A DNA stretch of 64,000 bases, from positions 1,860,001 to 1,924,000 of the forward strand of contig JAECYW010000012.1 of assembly GCA_023014335.1 (NCBI GenBank), written 5' to 3'. The stretch is from Galerina marginata. Its lineage: Eukaryota; Basidiomycota; Agaricomycetes; Agaricales; Galerinaceae. How positions within the stretch are numbered: the stretch's first letter is position 1; each line of letters begins with the position of its first letter. The notes beneath the pieces were generated by a model. The model had not been told where the DNA came from, did no database searches, and saw only the letters and a program-made list of their open reading frames with translations. Below are positions 38,001-49,700 of the stretch, piece by piece. Position numbers and translations under genes: made by a program.

Positions 38001-38865
38001 CTGCTGTCGCCACCGAATCGACCACAGAGCTCGTTCCAGCTGTTTGCGCTTTATAAGTAAGGATTTCTAGAATAACCTTCAGATCACGAACAATAACTAA
38101 TTAGTGTGTTTTCTAGGCCATCCTACTTTGCATGTACCGCCACGCAGCCAGGAACGAAGGTTGCTCCTAACCGACCTCGTCCGATACATGCAGACCCTCG
38201 TTGTCGACCATGACAAGTATCTCAACGAAGTGGCCAACCTCGTCCTCGACCCCTATGGGTCTTACTACATTACCGACACTAAACAGAGCAGGTGCCCTGC
38301 CAGGACAATTTTGGCGAGTAGGTTGTCAGCTTCTACACGGCGTCGGAAAACATCATCTCATCTGGGTCGGCAGCAAAAGCCGGAAGGATGGAAGGGTGAA
38401 GAACAATCGGTGCCACTGAGGTAACGCAACCAGAGCGAGTTTCTGTACTGGGATCAGCAGTCCCGTTATTCAAAGGGGCAGAGCCTATTATTTCTGGCGA
38501 CTTGGAAAAGCCGATTTTGATTGAGTCATTCAGTTTTTGGGCTGTTAGAGTTTTTCGGTCGTTGTTGAGGTGTGTATGTTATTTCTTTTCTTTTCTTTTT
38601 GATTGTTGCGTGAGGCTGACCGTGCTTTTCTTGTTGTGTAGTTGCCTCTTCCTCAGTAGAAGTGCATTTGTCATTGGAACCCGTCCTGCGTTTCCTTTCC
38701 GGCAATTTTTGGAGACCCGAGCATGGATTTGGAGAACGGAGACACCCGTTGTCTTCTGTCCCTCTACCACCCAAGGCCTAACCGGCTGTTTGCTTCGCAG
38801 GTCTCTTCATCCTGGAATCCCCAAGAAGTTTGCCTCCTTCGGATGACTAGATACAAAAATTCTCA
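35071..38865. other. Gene-poor stretch
   Basis: Many overlapping frames, none with a domain I trust. A frame near 38104-38300 contains LVLDPYGSYYITD, faintly like a Pumilio repeat, but it is isolated. Nothing here completes the truncated dynactin gene. Confidence 0.45.
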
Positions 38866-39051
38866 GTGATGTGCTGGCGCGCGAACGTCAAGACCAATGA
38901 ACCCACACCAGATCCTCAACAGAGGCGTCAACAGAGGCGTCAACAGAGGCGGGCTGACACGTGGATTTTGAAAAGAGTATTGCTTTGGACGGGAATTGCG
39001 CTCGTCATCTTTCTAGCTTTATATTGTAGCCTGATGGCACGAAGTTTCTAG
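38866..39051 (+). CDS. Possible small tail-anchored protein or C-terminal exon
   Basis: A 61-residue frame has a QQRR triplet repeat, encoded by nearly three copies of the 12-mer CAACAGAGGCGT at 38917-38951. It is followed by a clear hydrophobic segment (VLLWTGIALVIFLALYCSLM), preceded by Lys/Arg and ending at the C-terminus. That is the pattern of a tail-anchored membrane protein or of the last exon of a larger one. No family recognised and no upstream exon found. Confidence 0.25.
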   Translation: MMCWRANVKTNEPTPDPQQRRQQRRQQRRADTWILKRVLLWTGIALVIFLALYCSLMARSF

Positions 39052-39549
39052 GGGGGAAGTTGTGCAAAGGCGGATCATGGCTGGTGTTGATATGGTTCGG
39101 AGTCTCTAAATGGTGTTTCTGACCGCCCATTTTCTCCAAGCTCGCGCGCGAAGCTCATCGCTCGGCTTTCTTTTCCTTCCAGTGATTACAATGAAGGATA
39201 TATATTCCTCTTAGTGACCACCTCGCTGTCATACCACTGACGATGGAACGGATTATCGCACAGTAACTGATACCCACTGCGTTGACGCTTCAGATTGATG
39301 CAAGGAGCTCATCTACCGTTGGTTCATATTCAAGGGCAGTTAGTTCTGAGCGTTGAAGCTCGTGTTATCAGGTACTTTTTCTGTGGATCATTCTTGATCT
39401 TGATCTTGGACTTAGTCATCAGCAGTACTCTTACCGACTGCAGTACTACTTGTTGTTGTCATTCGTCTCATTTAATGATATGAGCTAACATTGTGATGGC
39501 CACGATGAGAATAGCATTTCGTGTCGTTTTACCGCCTCTCGTGAACTAG

Positions 39550-40090
39550 CTTGAGGGCTATTGCTTTGCATGGCATTTACGAGTCCTTTTCTATTTATTT
39601 TTCTGTCTTTAAAATAAATTTCAGACATGTTGAAGTATGTATTGACAGTACAAAACTATATGATCGACAATAGTAGTCTTGATAGACACTGAAGAAAAGC
39701 AAGCGTGGCAAGGAGAAGATGGCGTTGAGTGGAATGCCCGGTCATCCCACCAGATGGTAGCAGAGCAACAGCAACGACGACGAACAGTATAGAAGTAGTC
39801 AAAACTGTCGTGCATCCGTCGGCCAACTCTACGCAGCCACTCCACCTCCAATTTCGCAGCCATCCCCTAGCTAACCTGCTTGAGATGCTAAATACATTGT
39901 AAGTTAAACGACAAGGAGCACGGAATGTGAACCCACCTGCGCCGGACAGCTCTTTGGGTCTGGCCACCTCCACAATGCCTCTCGCAAGACTTGTACACGC
40001 TCCGGTTCGTTAATCTGGCGGCGAACAGCATTGGCGAGGTTCTGGTCATGGCGGACGGATGGGCAGCGTCCGCCTTCTTTGAGGTTCGGG
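39550..40090. repeat. Dispersed repeat, copy B
   Basis: Second copy of the repeat at 50-905, same orientation. Matching blocks are about 39555-39670 (TTTGCATGGCATTTACGAGT, AAGTATGTATTGACAGTA) and 39905-40090 (GTGAACCCACCTGCGCCGG, CTCTCGCAAG, TTCGTTAATCTGGCGG, GGCAGCGTCCG). Compared with copy A it lacks about 50 bp in the second block and has a shorter spacer. Confidence 0.6.
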
Positions 40091-40643
40091 CAAAGTCCCT
40101 GGCCAACTTGCCGCATCCGAGTCAGAGCCAGAGTCCATCATCTCCTGCGAAAGCTGGATGCCAGTGCGAGCATCGGATTGCGAGAAGGGTCTGATTACTT
40201 TGAATGTCAAATATCATATGAAATCTCGGGTAGGTGGGTTATATAGCGGACGGGGCAGATGGCAAGAAGGGTGGGTCGGTTATAAGTTGCATAGGCTATG
40301 GAACAATGCAACGAAGATCGAGACTGGGGACTGGTGTTTGAAAGTGACTGGACCGAAACTGTGGGTGGAGACGGCGTTGAGAGCTTGTTTGGAGAGATGG
40401 ACCTTGGACACGGCGAATCCAACCGCGATTCCGAATGAAAATCGGCGTCCCTGTGGCTTGGGGTGCTAATGCCATCACTACAGGTTGTCAGCATCGAGGA
40501 GAAGCTGGGCAGGAGAAAAGGCGGAGTGGGCAGGCAACTGGTAGGTAGCAAATAGACCTACGTCGCGCAGGTAATCTATGAGAGAGGAGAAGAGTGGACA
40601 AAACGCAGCAGGGAGAGAAGCGGTGCAACGCTGAAGGATCATG

Positions 40644-40720
40644 GTGGCGCAGTGGTGGCGCAGTGGCAAAGTTCCCACGACCTTTAGGTAGTGGGTTTAG
40701 GGGAGCTTGGGATTTCCTTT
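40644..40720 (+). mobile_element. Possible tRNA-derived SINE head
   Basis: A duplicated TGGCGCAGTGG at 40645-40666 matches a Pol III A box. About 36 bp downstream, GTGGGTTTAGGGG could be a degraded B box. Between them, CCACGACCTTTAGGTAGTGG folds as an anticodon-arm-like hairpin. This spacing is typical of tRNA-derived SINEs. The tail was not defined and no second copy was found in the window, so the call is tentative. Confidence 0.35.
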
Positions 40721-42099
40721 TCAGTGAAATTCTGGATTTGACGGCATGTCTTGTGATCCAATTCCGTGCCGAACATTTTGACTTCGTCATCGGAATCGTC
40801 TTAGACTCGTTTAACTATTCTTCGTTTCTTGCCTCCACCATTCCTTTCTCTGCGTCGGACAGCAAGTAAATGCAAAAAAAGGGAGTGGGCCTTGCCGGTA
40901 GCTACCGGCCCTACAAACCTTATTAGAATTAGGTGCAGCAGATAAATGCTGAAGTGCTGGAAGCTGACCCAGCTCTCCTCGAAAAAGAATTATCGCGCAC
41001 CTGACCACTTCTTAAAGGGTTTTATTTTATTGATGACCCCTTACGATCCGCACACACCCGAGTGAGTACCCCGGAGTTGACGGTGCGAATGCGACGGTCG
41101 CGGAGAGATATTAGGGTAGTTCAAAGTTGGGCGCCGTCGCTTTCGCATTCCGCATTCTTGCATTGATGGCGTTATATAATACTGTACCCGACCCTGAACC
41201 TGGCCAACCCAGGAAGATGGCCACCGATTTTCTACCGCTCGTATACCGAACGAAATGCCTCAAAATTGGTATCATTCGAAAGGTATTGAGTAGCTCTACA
41301 AGTATAAAAATTAAAAATGGAAATATTATTGCTCCAAGTGATACTATACGCCAAGGACTGCGTGGGTTTTTAAAATGTCACTATTTCCTTAATCGGAATC
41401 TGCCAATCTCGGATGGCAATCCATCCAGAGGCAGAACAACTGAACCCCTCCTCAAAATAGTTATACAACTATGCTCTGACAGTAAGGACGAAGCCATTCC
41501 AATGTTAAAATTTAATTTAATCCTTGAGATTGGTTTGAAATCTTGACATTTTCCTAGGGCCAAATTTTCGAGCAGCCAGCGTACCTACAGCTTGCAACTA
41601 TGCAACTCTTAGACGTAAATTGAAAGGGATTCAAACCGTTTTGATTCCAAATTTATCTGTAGACTATCCAGTCATAAATTTCGCTTTTTATGAATTTTAG
41701 ACGAGCATTTGGTCGCGCTATCGGCTTAGAATGTTAAGGATGCCAGATTTCCGGAATGCAAATGTCGGAAAGAATACGTTGGTCAAAAAGCGTTCAAAAA
41801 TTATGAAACTTTAACAGAATTATGGAAGTATTAAGGAAATATGGCCAGAAAATTTTCAAGCTCCTAGGATAATTATTGATTGAAATATAGGCAAACTATT
41901 ATGGAGGGACCAAGCTTGACTATGTTCTATTTTAAGACATCAGTGCAAAATGTAATGAACCGAACAAGATTTGAATTGAAATCGGGCTGGCCAGGTTCCC
42001 TGTGAAACCGTCATTTTGAGTGGTCCAACTGAAAATATTCACTCTGGACTCAGTTGATACGCAAAAATTATGAAACTCGAGGAAAGGCATCTCAAGACA

Positions 42100-42172
42100 T
42101 ACAGTCGACTCTCTCATAACCCATACCCATCGGTGGACAGCTCAGGGTATGGGTTATCAGGGAGTATGGACT
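42100..42172. repeat. Fold-back repeat with transposon-like end
   Basis: ATAACCCATACCC at 42116-42128 is exactly repeated in reverse complement at 42145-42157, with a 16-nt loop. The pairing extends imperfectly outwards to TACAGTCGACTCTC on the left and GGGAGTATGGACTA on the right. A TA followed by CAGTCGA resembles the ends of Fot1/pogo-type Tc1-mariner elements, so this may be a tiny MITE or two TIRs left after internal deletion. Confidence 0.55.
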
Positions 42173-42582
42173 ACCTGAGTTTGGCTAAAAATAGAATCCG
42201 AAATACGTTGAAAAAAATAGGGCATGGTGGCCATGCAGAGGTATCTTTCGAACATGTAATGTGGATTGCTTGAGCCAAATGCCTAAAATCAGTAGATTGT
42301 AGTGCCTGGACTCTTAGTCCAGGTTTTGGGTATGGTGCAAAAAGTTCCTTTAGGCAAGCTTTGTGTTAAAAAGTGGCATAGCCTCAGCACAGCCCTAGTA
42401 TCGTGACTAAATACTAAAACCGTCTTATTTCGTTACCAAATCAAAGTGACACAGCCTCACGATCGTGACTTATTTCCAAAACTGGTTTATTTCGTCGCCG
42501 ATTCAGATATGATAGTGTAGGCATATTTTACGAGACCGAAAAAGCTAGGAACTCAAGAAAACGCGTGGCGAAATTCCTTGAG

Positions 42583-43777
42583 CTAATAAATAATATTCTG
42601 AGAGATCGAATTGGCATCCGTGACGATTTGTGACAAGAAGAGGTCGTTGCTGAAGTCTCGCGTTTTGGGATTGAGGCAGGATGCGAGAGCAGATATTCCG
42701 TCGTGACGTGCTAATAGAGGATATACATCCTCATCATAGAATTCTAAACTCGACACTCATCGTGAATGATGGAATGGATCACAGTGTTCAATAAACATAC
42801 CTTTATTATTAGTTCCCCATGAAGTTAGTCTTTCGTCTCGGGAATTGTTGGATTCCGACAAATGGTTTCCACATTCATTTGATTCGTTTGGAATCCCTCC
42901 AAAGATCTGTACCGGGCTAGGGGAAGGTGCCACTCCCTCAGCGAATTCAGTAAAGTCCCAACAGTTGGAGTCTTTATCGGAATTGATGAGTCAACGAAAT
43001 AAAGGTTTGTTTAATCTTACCTGCAGTCGACGTGGGAAGTCTAACATTATCGATGGCGCTCGCGTTAGCTAAGTTGATCCCTGTATCCAGCTCTGTTTCG
43101 TCTAGGAATTCTTCCTCCGACGAAATGGTATCATCCGACGATGGATACCTTTCTTGCAACAATTCGAAATGTGAAGGGGAGAGAGGAATCGAAGTTCCGG
43201 CAGATGATTCTGGGTAGGACGTCAATCAAAGGATACTGGTCGAAATGTAAAAAAAAAAATTGAGGGAAGTAAACCCACTGGATTTCAGAGTATAGCGAGT
43301 GCCCATAACATAGGCATTTTCTCTTAGAAGTTTGCACACGTCGACTGAAAGATTCAGAACTGAGGTGGTTGCAAGTGTATCGGACAAAGACTGAAACTTA
43401 CTATGAAACTTGCACCGCATCTTCTTCCCATGTTGGCCACAAATAAAATGTACGGTATTGCAAGAATTGCCGTACAGGTTGTGTGCGGTTACTAAGATCG
43501 AGCTTTGACCGTGGAAACAGTTGGGTATAGTGAAGTTGTGACTTTCAGCGTGCATTTTTAAAAGTTCTGGAGGAAGAAGAGACCCTCTACAGTCTATAGG
43601 ACTTGGTAGACGATGTCAGCACCTGTTTTTAGCCGTTGATGGTGGATTGCTTACTACGGGATTTCTACCAACCTCGGTGGGAAGGGGTAGACTTCGAAAC
43701 TCGAAAGATTTGCGGCATTGGCCAGGTGGTGGACTAGCTGATCTTCGATAGACATAGTAGCGCTGATTCCTGGGCAT
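42583..43777 (-). CDS. Orphan six-exon gene with Cys/His-rich N-terminal half
   Basis: Minus-strand exons 43777-43669, 43593-43402, 43359-43279, 43209-43021, 42971-42801 and 42743-42583 join in phase to 300 residues. The first 110 residues hold scattered Cys and His (DCRGS, HAESHNFTIPNCFHG, NSCNTVHFICGQHGKKMRC) that could bind a metal ion. The rest is acidic and Ser-rich (SSDDTISSEEEF) and ends in a helical LARHDGISALASCL segment. No family recognised. All five introns have GT-AG ends; the 75-nt first intron needs the CTATAG acceptor at 43594-43599 to keep frame. Start at 43777 (MPRNQRYY) is the only frame that splices through. Function unknown. Confidence 0.6.
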
Positions 43778-43946
43778 TTTCGAGCACGATAGGTGAATTT
43801 TATAAAAAAAATTTGTCGAGGGGGCAAAGTTCGTTGAAAGCATGCGCGGGAAGATGGTCCCGAACGGCTAAGCCACACGAATACACGCTGAAAGGACGAC
43901 CATAACACGTATACACAAAGAAAAACAGAGCCATATAGCCTACCTT

Positions 43947-44157
43947 TTTTAAGCAAGATTCATCGGTGATCCAATTTTCGGGAGTGAAATAATGGCAGAC
44001 AGTTCGAAACCTACCTCAACAATTTTCAGATCTTGTTGCCGTTCATGACCGTCCTTTAAGCAAGATTCATCGGCGATCCCATTTTCGGGAGAGAAATAAT
44101 AGCAGACAGTTCAAAACCTACCTCAACAATTATGAGATCTTGTTGCCGTTCATGACA
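43947..44157. repeat. Tandem duplication, 107-bp period
   Basis: AAGCAAGATTCATCGG recurs at 43951 and 44058. The copies stay alike through TTTTCGGGAG, GCAGACAGTTC, CCTACCTCAACAATT and TTGTTGCCGTTCATGAC, with only scattered substitutions. It lies just upstream of the F-box-like gene starting at 44257, so the duplicated segment probably includes part of its promoter. Confidence 0.85.
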
Positions 44158-44256
44158 TTGGTTCCACTGGATTCTTAGCCTTGATTTCAAGCCGTAAGAT
44201 CTATCGCAACGAAATAAGAATGGCAATCAAGTCAGTAAAGGAACAAGTTTACAGCT

Positions 44257-45483
44257 ATGCCCTCTTCGTGAGTTTCTCTCTAGCCTTCAAGGCTAATGAG
44301 CCAATAATCACATTCGAACAGACCTTCTAAGTTCAAAATAACATTACCGGTCATAGCAAATGAACTTTTAAATGAAATCGCATTGTATCTATCACCCAAA
44401 GATCAGCTTTCCATGTTATATACATGCTGGATGTTGCATAGCATCGCTGCCAGGTTACTATATCGTCACGTAACTGTATCGATGGGCAAAGCTAAGCGGT
44501 TTTTCAAAACGGTCGCCGAGTCGCGAGACGAATATGGAGAACACGTTAGGACTTTGGAGTATGCAGCGTCCTCCAATGAAGACATATATCTTGTTTACAT
44601 TTTATTTTGCGACGCTGTTCCTCGAATGCAAAATTTATGGGAGTTAACCCTTACAATTCGTTCTCAACTCTCTCCATTTTTAATTCATTTGCTGGCCAGG
44701 AGCTCAATCATTCCCCTTGTTCGCCCACCGCTATTCCTGCCGCGAGAGGGTGGCTTGTCGGCATCGAGTTTCCGTCTCATACAACATTTATCGGAATTGA
44801 GGAAATTTACGGTGAACGGGGACATCAAACTTTTGAAGATCGTGCAGCATCGTCACCTTTCCACTATTTGTATAACTGAACCCCTTGATAAAATGGATCT
44901 GGAATATTTCATCGAGGTTGCTACGTCTAGGACAAATAAAAACTTCGTTCTATGCGAACTCTTATTAACTATCGATCATTCAATGGAGAATCAAATAATG
45001 TCGGCTCTTTTTTCCCTTGGATTTTCTTTCCCCAACATTCGATCTCTTACTATTCGAACTCCTGTCATCAATTCGTTGGTGAGAAGGTCTGTATGATGCA
45101 CCCGCGATTTTACTCATATTTTGATCAAGGAAATCTCTCAAGTATTCGCAGACGAACCACCCATCTTCCCATTCTTGCAGACATTTTCTTTGAATGATTG
45201 GTCGATCATGCGACCAGTTTTTCATTTAATATCCCCTCCGGAATGTTACGAGATGCAAGAACGCCATATTGTCAAGGCTGGTGTGCTCCGCGAAAGCTTG
45301 AATTGTCTCAGTTTTGGGACAATTCACTGGACTCGAGTTGGTAAAAAAAATTGGACGATGCACCGGGACTCGATTCCAGGGTCAAATACGATTATGGACG
45401 TAGGCGATGAGAACCCACTATTCTGGGTTTCTGGCTATGACATTCCCCAGCCAATTTCGTCAGTTGAGAGGGAAATTTTCTGA
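44257..45483 (+). CDS. F-box-like / leucine-rich protein
   Basis: Exons 44257-44267, 44322-45078 and 45130-45483 join in phase to 373 residues. The start gives MPSSPSKFKI and then LPVIANELLNEIALYLSPKDQ, followed by LSMLYTCWMLHSIAARLLY. This matches the F-box pattern (LP.el..eI..yL...d...l...c...) used to recruit SKP1 in SCF ubiquitin ligases. Downstream the chain is rich in spaced leucines (VRTLEYAAS, NLWELTLTI, NIRSLTIRT), typical of the irregular LRR part of basidiomycete F-box proteins that select substrates. The 11-nt first exon is supported by the GTGAGT donor and by the stop in the unspliced frame. Such F-box proteins are hugely expanded in mushrooms, so specific substrates cannot be guessed. 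Confidence 0.68.
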
Positions 45484-46679
45484 TTGGGAGCACAAGTACC
45501 GTTACCGTAGTCCAAAAGTCCAATTATTGTACAGTGTATCTTTCAGACCGAATTTATGGAATCACATTCTTATGCTTCGGATTTTCAGTAGTCGCCAGTT
45601 TAATCTCCATCGAAAGCCGTTGGACAACTTAGAAGATAGAGAAAAAAAAAAAAAATTCTAATACTTCTGCGCCTTGTGCTCAAGGTGTTAGAGACTGAAC
45701 TAGACCGCGTACTTGTCTGGCTGTGGGCCTCCTTAACTGCCCATTTTATCAAATAGAATATTATTCGTGATTTGCTTTTGCTAGTCGCTTCGCGCGACAC
45801 ATTGACTCATATTTGTTTTATGGTATGCAGCGGCATGTATTTCAAACGCTCTCAGCTAACCATTTCAACTAAATAAAATGAATTTATTGGCAGATTTGTA
45901 TGAACGTGGAGTTATGCCTCGACCTGAATCTGGAGTTTAGCGTTCATAATTGGGACTACATAGAGGAAGCACCGACTCTGTTAATAGATGGAAAAATGTC
46001 ATAAATTAGATTTCCAGTGTAAGGAGACGGTATTAATTGCCGCCATCCGTCCTGAAGATGGTAGAAGCGACAGTTTGAGATGCACAAAATATGACAGGTG
46101 TTGAATTCATCGAAGTATAAATCGTGGCAGTGGAGATTGCCCCGATATTGGAATTCAACACAAGAAGCGGGAAGTACTGAATGGACAGCTTAAATCCTGC
46201 TTAAGAGGGGAACCAGTCAACTGACCTCCAATAGTCGGTGGAACGGGTAGGGAATTTTGAATCATCTTTAATTCAGCGCGCGATTGGGCACGCTCTCCTG
46301 AAATTTGACCTGAACAAACTGCATATATACCTATCGTTAATTTTGTATTGCTGGGAAATGCAACGCCTAATTGTGCAAATAACCACCGGAGGAATCGGGA
46401 GATCATGTTTGAGTATATTTTCCAATGTATGCCATTGCAATTGCGCGGACTCCTGTGCGGCGATATTTCGCTCTATCTAACCCCTGTCAGGCATGAGTCC
46501 CCTAACTTAGGTAAGGATGAAACAGCGTTCAGCAAGGTTGTATTACTTAATTGCGATCGGTTTTTGGTCGACTGCGACTCGTTGAGCAGAAATAAGAATA
46601 AAAATTCCGTCCGTGTTCATGTCTACCAACTATACACCACCTACAAACCAACTACAACTATTATTTGAAACGGAAAATC
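45484..46679. other. Intergenic between F-box gene and Helitron
   Basis: No supported gene. A plus-strand frame at 46348-46668 (106 residues) has no recognised domain and runs up to the Helitron 3' hairpin. Confidence 0.4.
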
Positions 46680-46704
46680 GCAGCGCGGTGATAGCCCGCG
46701 CTGC
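46680..46704 (-). repeat. Helitron 3' subterminal hairpin
   Basis: GCAGCGCGG (46680-46688) and CCGCGCTGC (46696-46704) are perfect reverse complements around a 7-nt loop. A short GC-rich stem-loop near the 3' end is the hallmark termination signal of Helitrons, and its place just beyond the RepHel stop fits. Confidence 0.8.
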
Positions 46705-46727
46705 CATACTATTTGAGTGGGTGCATA

Positions 46728-49700
46728 TTACCCAATGTTAAGATCCTTGAGGCGATTTAATTCCTTCCTGAGTTCCTCCGGTAGACGCCGATACACTTTG
46801 GTGGTGGGAAACCACCTGAGGATCAACAAACCCGATAAAGACTTGACCCTTGAGAGCATAACGTAGACTCCTTGGCCTCTAGCAGTGGCAAGGTCTACAA
46901 TTGCTCGTTGAAGCGTCCTTCCCTGGCTTTTGAAATCAGTGTATACGTAAGCGGGTACTAAAGGCAATTGTTTTCTTGTGAACTTTCTACATTTGATCGA
47001 AGCTGATGAAAATTTGTGCTCTATACGGGTAATGACCGGAAATATAGGAACAACATTCTCCTTAAGACCGTCAATATGGATTCCACATTCAGGTATCAGA
47101 ACATAAACCACTGACGCGTAGCGTCTTCCCATGTCGTCATCTTCAAATTTAATGTCTTTGATTGTTCCCTCTGAGCCATTTACAATCCCGTTATCAAATG
47201 CAAGGTTCTCAGTGATCATGACTTTCATTCCAATAAAAAGCGGGAGTCGCCCGAAAGCTTCTCGGTTCAATGCGGAGGGTAGATTCCATAAGCTATGCTG
47301 TAGATTACCTGTGGCCAATTTTCTATCCACATAATCCCGGGAATAATAAACATGAAGCTCGGACCCAATCCTTTTTAAGTGATATTTAATTAATTTTACG
47401 TTCAGAAGGTCGCGTAGCGATTTACTTCCGACAATAATGGGGGCGTCTTTGAATGCCTCTAGGACTGCCGGATCAGATGCAACATTTTCCAATAATCGCG
47501 ACTTGAGATATTCTGAATCGGAAACTCTGAGTGGGGGGACAGGTGTATTCACGCATTCAGCTAGCCGAACCCTGTTTAGGAACGCGGTGTATATTGGATC
47601 ATCTTGTTGTCTTTGGTTTTTTACCAATTCTATGACGGTATTCACTTGTCTCCACAGAAACGCACCGTTCAGTGCGCTGATGCCGCTTTGATTTCTGCAT
47701 TCTGCGAACGACGGGTTATTGACCAACTCATTGGAATATAAAGCATACTGCTTCGGAGGTTTCAATTGACCAAAATCACCCATGAACATAACATTAACTC
47801 CTCCGAAAGGCTTTGAATTTCCTGACATGTCGTCACCTTTGGCTTGCCGTATTCTGCTAGACAACTGGCTTAAAAATCGTGCCCCTACCATCGAGACCTC
47901 ATCGATAATTAAGTATTTGACATATTTCCAGATCTCCGCAAGTGAAGAAAGGTTACGGGATTTTCCGTTCGGTGTTGCGAGTATCAGCGAGTGAAGCGTC
48001 TGACCTTTGATGAGAACCGCCGCAATTCCTGTTGGGGCGCCTAAAAGCAATTCTCTCTTACGTTCTAACCTTTCAAATAGCAGGACGATGGAATTGATTA
48101 GATGCGATTTTCCTGTGCCTCCAACACCGGCGACGTGGATCAACATCTGTTCCTCGATACGCTCGATCACATGACCGGCAATTAAGTTGAACGCAAGCAG
48201 CTGTTCTCGATTGCTCTCGAGTGACATCTCCTCAATTACTTCCTTTGCCATCTGTCGCCCTCTTTGTAGGTTGACACGAACATCAAAGCCGTTGAGTAGT
48301 GTCGCGCGCATGGCTATTGGAGCCTCGCCTTGTCTTACTCTTTGTCGCGGGCGTTCCTCTTCGGGCTCTTCGTCCTCGATCAATCGGCTCGTCCTTTTCC
48401 TCTTGCGCATCATGATGGCTTGATAGTCTAGAAGACACTCATAATCACCTTCTAAAGTTCTGGATGGCGTTCTGATCATGTTTCTAGCAGCACTGGTGAT
48501 GTCTTCCATTTTCAATGGCAAGCACATATCCAGCAATCGTGAAACATGGACATTCAGTATGTCCCCAGTATCCACAGCTTCTCCTTCATTCCCGTCCACA
48601 AAACCATCTAATTCTCGAAAAGGATCATGACCGTATACGTCGGCTAGGTTCATATTATGCACCTGGCCGTCGGTATCTTGAAGGCTCATGTTCTGCGCTT
48701 CGTCCAACTCCTCTGGATCTCCCTGTCTTTCATGTCTCCTTTTCCTGTGGTTGTCTCGGGCTTCACTGCATTCGGTCAATACCTGCATATTTCTTATAAT
48801 CTGTCTATGAACGTCCGTCAAGTCTGGTTGATACTTCTCAAAAGCTTCTGTCCAAGATTCATTCAGCTGTTTTAAGCTCATAACGTCCCTCCACGGCTTA
48901 TAGAGCAACAGCATATCTCTCGCCCATGCTTCCTTATTTTCTTGTGTTGTGTTTGGGTTAGGTATACTTGGTCCAAGTACTACTGGGACAGTCCTTTCCT
49001 TTCGCAGAACCAGATGATGAGTCAGTTTTTGTGGGTGTTCTGTACTGGAAAAAGTCCCTGAATGATCATTCGCATTTTCGACATTTTTTGGCAAGCGTTT
49101 TTTTGAAGTTCGTGCAACAAACTCGTACAGACAGAGGTTCGAAAACTTTGGATCCTCGGACCTGTAGATGTAATCGAGTTGCTGATTCGACGCAGTAATT
49201 GATTTGGATCCAAGCGCCAGGGCAACATCATTTTCGGCCACGTCAGTGCTACCAATTTCCAGAGGAGCCTGGGCATCGTGTTTCATCCATTCTTGTATAG
49301 CATATTTTCTGATTGAACTCCACTGCATTATCGAAAACTTCTCAGAGGTATAATGATCTCCTCCTCCAACCAGATAACTCATGACTTGCGGATGGGAAAT
49401 TTCTTGTCTGCTCATCATGCTATTCACTGCGCCAATTACCGCCCTGACTGCCTGATTATTAGAACAGTCTTTCAAACCACCAGGAATGCGCGCATAAGCT
49501 TTTTTAACGGCATATGATAGGGCAGCCATTCCAACGTGGACGGGTAAGGACGGTTTCGTAATGTAGTCTGTTACGTAGTATAGAAACGCTTTGGCGGCCT
49601 CACCAGACCCCACAAATTTAATGTCCATGTTGCATTGTAATAGGAACATTACGACGTCTGTGTAAGGCGCTAATTTTGGATGATGTCTTCTCAACAAAAT

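Noticed and set aside
38104..38430. Possible Pumilio repeat (LVLDPYGSYYITD) on the plus strand
   Set aside because: Only one weak repeat-like segment, no neighbouring repeats, and the frame is not linked to other exons.
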